Shown piece by piece: positions 58,574 through 64,000 of a DNA stretch of 64,000 nucleotides. The DNA comes from Heteroruminococcus sp964369885 (GTDB lineage: Bacteria; Bacillota; Clostridia; Oscillospirales; Ruminococcaceae). Both the position numbers and the translations under genes were made by a program. The stretch's first letter is position 1; the number at the start of each line of letters is the position of its first letter. The stretch is taken from NCBI GenBank assembly GCA_964369885.1, contig CAYJGQ010000001.1:1-64000 (forward strand). Reading direction: 5' to 3'. A model generated the notes under the pieces. That model was not told where the DNA came from and did no database searches. It saw only the letters and a list, made by a program, of their open reading frames with translations.

Positions 58574-59332
58574 CTATTTTTGCTCTATGTCGCTCAGGCG
58601 TTTTCGGGCTTCGGCCAGGGCCTTTTCGGCATCGTAGTCCTCCTCGGCCTTTTGCTTATCGGCGGTTTTATCTTCATTTTTCTTACCAAATATTTTTTGT
58701 GCGCCAACTACGCCGGCCGCACCTGCCAAGCCACCTGCCACACCGGCCGCGCCTGCCACGTTGGACTGCGCCGCACTGGCGGCATCGGCGGCGGCAACAC
58801 CTGCCGTTCCGGCCGAGGCGCTGTCATAACCGCCTGCCGAGTAGTCCGACGACCCGCTGCCCGAGGTGGCAAAGTTTTTAACGCCGTCGGCCGTTGCGGC
58901 ATCAGACGCACTGGAGTAGTCGGCCCCTGTGCCGGGGGTGTCGGTGTAGTCCATGCTACCTCCCGAGTATCCTCCGCCACCGCCACCGCCGTCCGAATTG
59001 CCCGACCCCACAACCACGGGGTTTTTGTAAAAGTCGCGGTTGCAGGCCTTAATGCCCTCGGTGTTTTTCACCGACTTAATCTCAACCCCCGAATATTCCT
59101 CAATGGCGGCCTGAAGTGTTTCGCCCGCCACCGAGATAATCATGGAGCGCTCGTTTAGCTGTTCGGACATTTTGTTTAGGTTGTTTCGCACCTGCAGCAG
59201 CATTTCACCCTCGCCAAGCTTTGGGGCAATGCCTTTTAGGGTGTCGCTGTAACTTAGCAGGCTGGTCGAAATTTTTTTTAGTTCTTCGGCCTGTTGGCCC
59301 AATAGCTTATATGACACCTTGTACCCTGCCAT
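58574..59332 (-). CDS. WXG-like protein with a Gly/Ala-rich C-terminal extension
   Basis: The first ~95 residues form a helical region in the style of the WXG100 group (LLGQQAEELKKISTSLLSYSD, in part), without a WXG. After residue 100 follow low-complexity stretches of Gly (GGGGGGGYSGG), Ser/Asp/Thr and Ala/Gly (AAGVAGGLAGAAGVV), then a charged coiled tail (residues 210-252). The Gly/Ala-rich tract could be a membrane-inserting or flexible part. It is the last gene of the row of WXG100-type genes and could be a type VII substrate or a secretion chaperone. Function is not established. Confidence 0.7.
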   Translation of the reverse strand: MAGYKVSYKLLGQQAEELKKISTSLLSYSDTLKGIAPKLGEGEMLLQVRNNLNKMSEQLNERSMIISVAGETLQAAIEEYSGVEIKSVKNTEGIKACNRDFYKNPVVVGSGNSDGGGGGGGYSGGSMDYTDTPGTGADYSSASDAATADGVKNFATSGSGSSDYSAGGYDSASAGTAGVAAADAASAAQSNVAGAAGVAGGLAGAAGVVGAQKIFGKKNEDKTADKQKAEEDYDAEKALAEARKRLSDIEQK

Positions 59333-59346
59333 GATGTTTCCTCCCC

Positions 59347-59673
59347 TCAGCGCATTGTATTACTTGGAAGCTTTGGCAAATTCTCGGCCGCATCTGTAAT
59401 TTCTTTTTCACTGCGCTCGTAAGCATCGGCCGTGTCATAAAGCGCCTTTATGGTTTTGGAAAGGGTTTGAAGGTAGTTTTCGCAGTTTTTCTTAATACCC
59501 TCAAAGCTTGTATAATAGGCAGTGGCGGCAGGGCCGGTCCAAACATCCCTAAGTTTTTGGGTTTCGGTGCCTGCCTGCTCCATGTTGCTGCGGTATGTGC
59601 CGTACACCTTATCAAGTTCCTGTGCGGCCTGTCTTAGTCGTTGGGGATTTACGGTAATCTCGGAGCTTGCCAT
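59347..59673 (-). CDS. WXG100 family protein (paralogue 5)
   Basis: The 108-residue helical hairpin protein has WTG at the turn (residues 45-47, in RDVWTGPAATAYY). WXG100 proteins are secreted as dimers by type VII systems. It ends in PSNTMR without a Yxxx(D/E) export signal directly at the tail, but the second helix carries DAYERSEKE. AAAAGGAG precedes the ATG. It lies 14 bases from the next gene in the row. Confidence 0.88.
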   Translation of the reverse strand: MASSEITVNPQRLRQAAQELDKVYGTYRSNMEQAGTETQKLRDVWTGPAATAYYTSFEGIKKNCENYLQTLSKTIKALYDTADAYERSEKEITDAAENLPKLPSNTMR

Positions 59674-59736
59674 TGTGTTATCTCCTTTTCTATCAATACT
59701 GTTTTGCCCCCCCTGCAGGGTTGGCGGTGGTTAAAC

Positions 59737-60042
59737 TTAACCCTTTGGCAATGTGGAGCGAATAAGATCGGCCACGCTGGATTCCTGCTTGCTGTAACTT
59801 GTGGCAATTTGGGCAAGGGTTTGGGAGGTGTTTTGCACAAGCTTTGACATGTTTGAAAGCTCGGGGGCATTTTGCTTGTATGCGTTTAGGTACACCGTGG
59901 CGGCCTCGCCCTGCCACTCGGTTTTTACCACCTCCATAATATCTGCAAGCAAATGCTCGTTTTGCACAAGCGATGTATATATTTTCTCCATCTCGGAGGA
60001 GGCCTGTTTTAGCCTACTTATGTTTACCTGACTGGTTGACAT
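59737..60042 (-). CDS. WXG100 family protein (paralogue 4)
   Basis: The 101-residue protein has WQG (residues 43-45, in TEWQGEAATVYL) between two helices. The second helix has the SYSKQESS segment near the end, a possible form of the YxxxD/E export motif. The start at MSTSQVN is chosen over the GTG four codons upstream because AAAGGAG is 11 bases before it and only a short distance before the GTG. It belongs to the row of five paralogues. Confidence 0.86.
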   Translation of the reverse strand: MSTSQVNISRLKQASSEMEKIYTSLVQNEHLLADIMEVVKTEWQGEAATVYLNAYKQNAPELSNMSKLVQNTSQTLAQIATSYSKQESSVADLIRSTLPKG

Positions 60043-60077
60043 GGATAAAACCACTCCTTTGCAGTTTACTGTTTAGC

Positions 60078-60380
60078 TCAAAGCCCCTGCGCCGACTGTT
60101 TTGCGGCTTCCTCGGCCTGTTTCATTTTTTGTGCGGCCTCAATTAAAAATTCGGATGTATCGTGCAGGAATTTTGCCTGTTTTTCAAGGTCTTCGTGTAC
60201 CCTTACAAGGTAGTTGTGAAATTTTTTGCCGCTATCGCCTGTCCACGAGGCCTCAATGCTTCCTGTAATGTCGCCAAGGGCCTTACAGCATCTGGACTGC
60301 ATGTCGGTGGCGGCATCTTTAATTATATTGGCCTGATTTACCGTCTGGTTGTAGTCAAATTTAATACCTGAACCTGACAT
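60078..60380 (-). CDS. WXG100 family protein (paralogue 3)
   Basis: The 100-residue protein has WTG (residues 46-48, in SWTGDSGKKFH) and two long helices. The first helix contains an unusual CC pair in SRCCKAL. No YxxxD/E is obvious in the tail (KQAEEAAKQSAQGL). The second of two adjacent ATGs is chosen for its distance to GAGGTG. It lies between paralogues 2 and 4 with short gaps. Confidence 0.86.
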   Translation of the reverse strand: MSGSGIKFDYNQTVNQANIIKDAATDMQSRCCKALGDITGSIEASWTGDSGKKFHNYLVRVHEDLEKQAKFLHDTSEFLIEAAQKMKQAEEAAKQSAQGL

Positions 60381-60401
60381 CATCTCACCTCATTTTGGCT
60401 G

Positions 60402-60728
60402 TTATCTCATCGAGTTTGCATCAAATCCCAAGGTCTTGCTTTCTTCCTCTACCGCCTTTTCGTACTGGTCGTACACCCCGGCCAGCTCGTTTAGGGTTTT
60501 GCGGTAGGCGGCAAGGTTTGTCGAAATAACGCTGCCACTGTTTTTCATGGCGGCCGACACCGCCTTTATTTTATCCGAGGTGTCGCCCTGCCAAGCACTG
60601 CGCAGTGAGTTAAGCTCTCGGATGTATCGCTCAAAGGCCTCGGCAATCTGCTTTTGCGCCTTGGAAACCTCATCGGCTGCTGTTGTAAACGCTTTTATAT
60701 CAACCTTAATCTCGCCTTCTCCGGCCAA
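60402..60728 (-). CDS. WXG100 family protein (paralogue 2)
   Basis: The 108-residue protein has WQG (residues 45-47, in SAWQGDTSDKIK) and in the second helix VYDQYEKAVEEE, which includes the YxxxxxE-type spacing; the tail DANSMR resembles that of paralogue 5. The start is TTG, 6 bases after GGAGGG, with no ATG in a better position. A short unassigned reading frame lies upstream at 60791-60973. Confidence 0.87.
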   Translation of the reverse strand: MAGEGEIKVDIKAFTTAADEVSKAQKQIAEAFERYIRELNSLRSAWQGDTSDKIKAVSAAMKNSGSVISTNLAAYRKTLNELAGVYDQYEKAVEEESKTLGFDANSMR

Positions 60729-60790
60729 AACAATCCCTCCTTTATGCCCTTTGATTTTATATTTTATACCCCCTGGTACCGCTTAAATCT

Positions 60791-60973
60791 TTATAGGGGG
60801 AAGACGGCGAGAAGGTTGCAGGGCCTCCCGCCGCCTATTTTGTTTAAGGCACAGGGAGTGCAGGTAGGCAGCTCCTCGGTGGGGTATACCAAGAATTTGC
60901 CAAGCTCCCCAGCGCCAATAAACAACATATCATTAACCCGCAAAATATTCTGCGTGTTACCACCCACAGCCAC
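60791..60973 (-). CDS. Possible small protein inside the type VII row (uncertain)
   Basis: A 60-residue frame that fills the gap between two WXG100-type genes almost exactly and is read in the same direction. It begins at GTG (MAVGGNTQNILRV) and contains PTCTPCALNK and GGGRPCNLL, so three cysteines in 16 residues. AAAGGA is 17 bases before the GTG, which is too far for a good ribosome binding site. The codon pattern looks coding, but I cannot match it to a family. It could be a real small exported protein or a chance frame. Confidence 0.35.
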   Translation of the reverse strand: MAVGGNTQNILRVNDMLFIGAGELGKFLVYPTEELPTCTPCALNKIGGGRPCNLLAVFPL

Positions 60974-60998
60974 GGGCCGTGGGGGCTTTGTCCTTTGC

Positions 60999-61301
60999 CT
61001 AAAATTTCAGGTTGCCAACTTTGCCCGCCACATTGCCCTCGGACTCGTCAAATGACTGTGCGGCCTGTCTTAGCGTGTCGCACAGTTCGCCCATTTGCAC
61101 CACCATTTCGGCCATGGCTTCGCTGTCGGCCTCAAAGGACTGCATGAATATAGCCTTGTTTTCACTCTGCCAGCTGCTCTCCAACTTGGCTATGGCATCA
61201 CGAAAGGCCATAACGCCGTTTTTCACCTGTTCAACCTCATCGCCCATGCGTGCGGCCGTTGCAACAATTTTTTCGGAATCTACATTACTAAGTTCGCCCA
61301 T
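60999..61301 (-). CDS. WXG100-like protein (paralogue 1)
   Basis: The 100-residue helical protein has WQS (residues 43-45, in SSWQSENKAIF) in place of WXG at the helix turn. Length, position after yukD and the helical pattern support membership. The start at MGELSNVD follows AAGGGAGAA; the upstream frame extension is not homologous. Serine instead of glycine at the turn may alter dimer pairing. Confidence 0.82.
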   Translation of the reverse strand: MGELSNVDSEKIVATAARMGDEVEQVKNGVMAFRDAIAKLESSWQSENKAIFMQSFEADSEAMAEMVVQMGELCDTLRQAAQSFDESEGNVAGKVGNLKF

Positions 61302-61467
61302 AATACTTCTCCCTTGTGGCTTGGTGGCGGCCCGTTTTGCCCCTACGGGTGGCCCTTGGCTGCTCTGTCCCATTTGGGGCAAAATCATCTAAAGGCCACC
61401 CTTTGGGGTGTTGCGGTTTTGGCCGCCGCCTCCACCGCTTAGTATAAATTAGGTTTGTGCTGATTTT

Positions 61468-61722
61468 TTACAGCAGTATTATTGTGTCGCCGCTTTTAAT
61501 TTCCATTGCGGCCAGATTTTCCTCATCGCTTAGCAGTCCGCCCAGCGATTTTGAGCAAAACAGCACCTGCGATATGTCCGAGAAAACCTCTCGTCCCTCC
61601 AGCGCCGAAATTTGCTTTGCAAAGTCATTTTTGACCCTGCCCACCGTGAGATTATCGTTTACGGCAAATTCATACTTTTTTGCCATGCCCGGTAGTTGTA
61701 CGTCAAGAAATATTTTAGCCAT
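61468..61722 (-). CDS. esaB: YukD/EsaB ubiquitin-like type VII secretion protein
   Basis: The 84-residue ubiquitin-like protein has MAKIFLDVQLPGMAKKYEF and ENLAAMEIKSGDTIILL, the strand pattern of the YukD/EsaB family. In Staphylococcus EsaB it is a cytosolic factor needed for the type VII system. AGGAGG is 5 bases before the ATG. It begins 9 bases after essC ends, so it is translated with essC. Confidence 0.9.
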   Translation of the reverse strand: MAKIFLDVQLPGMAKKYEFAVNDNLTVGRVKNDFAKQISALEGREVFSDISQVLFCSKSLGGLLSDEENLAAMEIKSGDTIILL

Positions 61723-61731
61723 GACTGCCTC

Positions 61732-64000
61732 CTAAACTAAATCGTTATTTTCGGTCTGTACGGGCAGGGGAGTGATTAGCTTTACAAGGTTTCCGCCCTT
61801 GTCTGCGGTGTAGGCACTGCCGGGAGGAAGCTGGCGCACACTGTCCGAGGGGGACATGCTTATGCTAAGTACGCCCTGTTGGTCAAACATTCCGCCCAGA
61901 TGTACACCTGTGTTTTGCTCCTGCCATGTGCGCATCACGGTAAATCTTGCGTTGTCGTAATAATCGTCCGGTGCCATTATGCCAAATAGGTTTATCTTGT
62001 GTTGTTTGCCCTTGGTAAGTGCAATCTCCAAGAAGTCATTCATCTTAACCTTTTCGCTGTAAACCGCCTGCATAAAGCCGTTCATATCGCCCACAACAAG
62101 CACAATTCTCTCTTCTTTTTGCATGGCCTCGGCCACGCTCTTGCCGCCGTCACGGGCCTCGTTTACAATGCCGTTGCGGCGTATAAACTCTGGCACTATG
62201 ACCTTTTCCATCTGCTCAAACAGCTCGGTGTCGTTGTGGCAAACCTTTTCAAATATGCCCAGCTTCTCAAGCTCGGAATCGGGGGTGTCAAACAGGAACA
62301 TTTTACTGCCCTTGTCGGCACACTGCTTGGCAATGCTCTTTAACAGCTCGCCACGGCCACTCTGTGCAAAACCGCTGACGGTGTAGCAAAATACATCGTC
62401 CAGCTCAAGCCCTACAATCTCCTGGCCATCGGGCGAAAGCCCAAGTGCCACCCTATCCTTTGAGAACTTTTTCACATCATCATAGGCCATAAGTGCCTCG
62501 TAGGTGATGTTTTCAATCTTGACACCCAGCTTTTTAACTCCCGACTGTGCACCCTCTTTGGTGCGTAGCTCGGCAAAGCGTTTGCGCAGGGTTTGGGTCT
62601 GGCTTGCGCCCTTATCTTCCCTTACACAAAATGCCACCTGGAACTCGATGGGCAGCGGTGCCTTGATAAGTCCACGGCCGGGGGTTCTGTCGTCTGGCAG
62701 GATGTCACTGCGGCTGCCCAGCACGGCCTCGTACTCAAACTTGTCGGACATTTGTAGGCCAATGCCGTTTGTAAAGTTCTGGCTCATGCGGCTGCGGATG
62801 TCGCCGGCGTTGTTCATCGAAAGTACGATGTATATGCCGTAGCTTGCGGCCTCACGGGTCAGCTGAATTAGCAGGTCTTCATATTTGCCGTAGGAGTCGG
62901 CAAAGGCCACATAGTTATCAATAAAGAACAGTATGGCAGGGCAGTCGTCCTTTTGGGCTATGTAGTCACGGTAGGAGCCAACACCCATTGCACTAAAGGA
63001 GTTTTTGCGCTCGGCCAGGGTGTTTTTAAGCAGCTCGAATACCTCTTCAATCTTGTCGTCCTCGCCCTCAAAGGTTACGGCGCCCACATGGGGCATGTCG
63101 GCAAACACCGTCATTGTACGACTTGAGAAGTCGGCTATGTAGATGTTAACCTGCTTTGGACTGTAACCTGTAACGGCGCTGTAAATCAGGGTTTGTAGCA
63201 ATGTTGTTTTGCCACTGCCGCCACTGCCGCAAACCAGCAGATGGCCGTCCCGAATAAAGTCCACCGCCACGGGGAACTGGCTTTGGGTCATTGGGCTGTC
63301 GGCCATACCCACGGGTAGCACCAACGAGAAGCCCTTGGGCTTTTTAACCTCGGCCAGCTCCTCAAGATAAACCGTGGTGGGCAGGGGATCAAGCCAGATT
63401 TGGCGAAGATCCGAAACACTGTTATCATCGGCCACTGTGCGCATGTGTTTTACCAGTGCGTCCAGCTGTGTGACCTTGTTTGTGTTGTCGCTCTTTTTCT
63501 TTTTCTTTTTCTTGGGCACACCGTTTTTGCCTATTAGGTTTATCAGCTCCACCTTGGCGTTTTTGTCATCGCTAAAGGGTATCTGGGGCTGATACTCGGC
63601 TCCCGACCAACCGCTCTGGAACTCGTCGAAAATTTCGTCGTTGCCCACCTGGAAGTAACCACGGCCTGTACCTGTGATAAATGCAGCCTCGGGGCGTTTT
63701 AGCATTTCGGTGGAGTCCTGCTTGTCGGCAACACGCAGACAAAGGCGGAAACGTGTGTTGGACCAAATTTCGTCATCCACAACGCCCGAGGGTTTTTGGG
63801 TGGCCAAAATAAGGTTTACACCAAGCGAACGACCCACGCGGGCGGCCGAAACAAGGGCGCGCACAAACTCGGGCTGTTCTTTTTTAAGCTCGGCAAACTC
63901 GTCGGCAATTATGAGTAGATGTGGCATGGGCTCGGTGGCCACACCCGAGCGATAAAGCTCTATGTAGGCATCTATGTGCTTTACCTTAAACTCATTAAAC
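61732..64000 (-). CDS. essC: EssC/YukB type VII secretion ATPase (C-terminal ~755 residues)
   Basis: The gene runs off the right edge; the frame is open to base 64000. The visible part starts inside one FtsK/SpoIIIE-like ATPase (Walker B LLIIADEF, ATQKPSG), then has a seven-lysine tract (PKKKKKKKS), a second ATPase with intact Walker A (GSGGSGKTT) and Walker B (AILFFIDN), and a third with a degenerate P-loop (GFAQSGRGE). This tandem layout is that of EssC, the motor of the Firmicutes type VII system; the N-terminal FHA and transmembrane part is outside the window. It is the first visible gene of the locus and the row of WXG100 genes follows downstream. Confidence 0.94.
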   Translation of the reverse strand, partial: FNEFKVKHIDAYIELYRSGVATEPMPHLLIIADEFAELKKEQPEFVRALVSAARVGRSLGVNLILATQKPSGVVDDEIWSNTRFRLCLRVADKQDSTEMLKRPEAAFITGTGRGYFQVGNDEIFDEFQSGWSGAEYQPQIPFSDDKNAKVELINLIGKNGVPKKKKKKKSDNTNKVTQLDALVKHMRTVADDNSVSDLRQIWLDPLPTTVYLEELAEVKKPKGFSLVLPVGMADSPMTQSQFPVAVDFIRDGHLLVCGSGGSGKTTLLQTLIYSAVTGYSPKQVNIYIADFSSRTMTVFADMPHVGAVTFEGEDDKIEEVFELLKNTLAERKNSFSAMGVGSYRDYIAQKDDCPAILFFIDNYVAFADSYGKYEDLLIQLTREAASYGIYIVLSMNNAGDIRSRMSQNFTNGIGLQMSDKFEYEAVLGSRSDILPDDRTPGRGLIKAPLPIEFQVAFCVREDKGASQTQTLRKRFAELRTKEGAQSGVKKLGVKIENITYEALMAYDDVKKFSKDRVALGLSPDGQEIVGLELDDVFCYTVSGFAQSGRGELLKSIAKQCADKGSKMFLFDTPDSELEKLGIFEKVCHNDTELFEQMEKVIVPEFIRRNGIVNEARDGGKSVAEAMQKEERIVLVVGDMNGFMQAVYSEKVKMNDFLEIALTKGKQHKINLFGIMAPDDYYDNARFTVMRTWQEQNTGVHLGGMFDQQGVLSISMSPSDSVRQLPPGSAYTADKGGNLVKLITPLPVQTENNDLV

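Noticed and set aside
1..64000. CRISPR arrays, insertion sequences, prophage genes, rRNA genes and replication origin
   Set aside because: I saw no regularly spaced short repeats with unique spacers, no transposase or phage structural gene, no rRNA sequence and no DnaA-box cluster.

Overview
The window looks like chromosome from an uncultured Clostridia member (Bacillota), probably an Oscillospirales/Ruminococcaceae-type gut anaerobe. Pointers are Firmicutes-type gene order (rpmG-secE-nusG-rplK-rplA; yicC-remA-gmk-rpoZ-coaBC-priA-def-fmt-rsmB-rlmN-stp-prkC-rsgA-thiN), strong AGGAGG ribosome binding sites, a T-box ahead of thrS, RNase Y, a LexA box of the Bacillus/Clostridium kind and a Firmicutes type VII secretion (ESX/Yuk) locus. 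The genus cannot be fixed from sequence alone. One run of 100 N at 7701-7800 is a scaffold join; its flanks share exactly 55 bases.

Layout. 1-3600: a small membrane-anchored protein on the minus strand, then the ribosomal/secretion operon rpmG-secE-nusG-rplK-rplA with two L1-binding-site-like leaders and a terminator directly after rplA. 3650-5190: pyrB carrying a PyrI-like zinc domain at its C-terminus, and divergent tRNA-Gln and tRNA-Pro genes. 5350-5960: three tandem units, each a promoter, a short spacer and a long terminator-type hairpin, which I read as a small-RNA gene array. 6078-8200: adenosine deaminase, a C_GCAxxG_C_C protein and the gap. 8200-17100: an AbgT transporter with a PepT-like peptidase, a NifS-NifU-DsrE-homocysteine methyltransferase sulfur cluster, a ZIP transporter and regulators. 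17100-24300: thrS with T-box, rny, small regulators, a DUF2752/CD225 pair and two RCK proteins. 24600-30900: tex, two lipoproteins, an unusual acetate-kinase homologue with an HD hydrolase, and small genes.

31000-48580 is one long minus-strand housekeeping block covering translation start and end (fmt, def, rsmB, rlmN, ttcA), replication restart (priA), CoA and GMP synthesis (coaBC, gmk), the PASTA kinase and phosphatase, ribosome assembly (rsgA) and thiamine pyrophosphate synthesis (thiN). A previously hidden 53-residue protein with a GGADGPT motif lies between yicC and remA. 48865-51916 holds cca and then an apparently self-regulated module: a secreted protein with calcium-loop repeats, an ECF sigma factor and an RsgI-like membrane anti-sigma factor. 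52236-57011 holds a short-chain dehydrogenase, a GH13 amylase, and a lexA-hflX pair behind a LexA box. 57232-64000 holds a TIGR00266 protein, a lipoprotein and the type VII secretion locus: essC (cut by the window edge), yukD, five small WXG100-like proteins in a row and a longer Gly/Ala-rich relative.

The most interesting items are the tandem small-RNA units (5354-5956), the GGADGPT mini-protein (47523-47684), the multi-paralogue WXG100 locus, the ECF/RsgI/calcium-repeat module, the lexA-hflX operon and the PyrB-zinc domain fusion.
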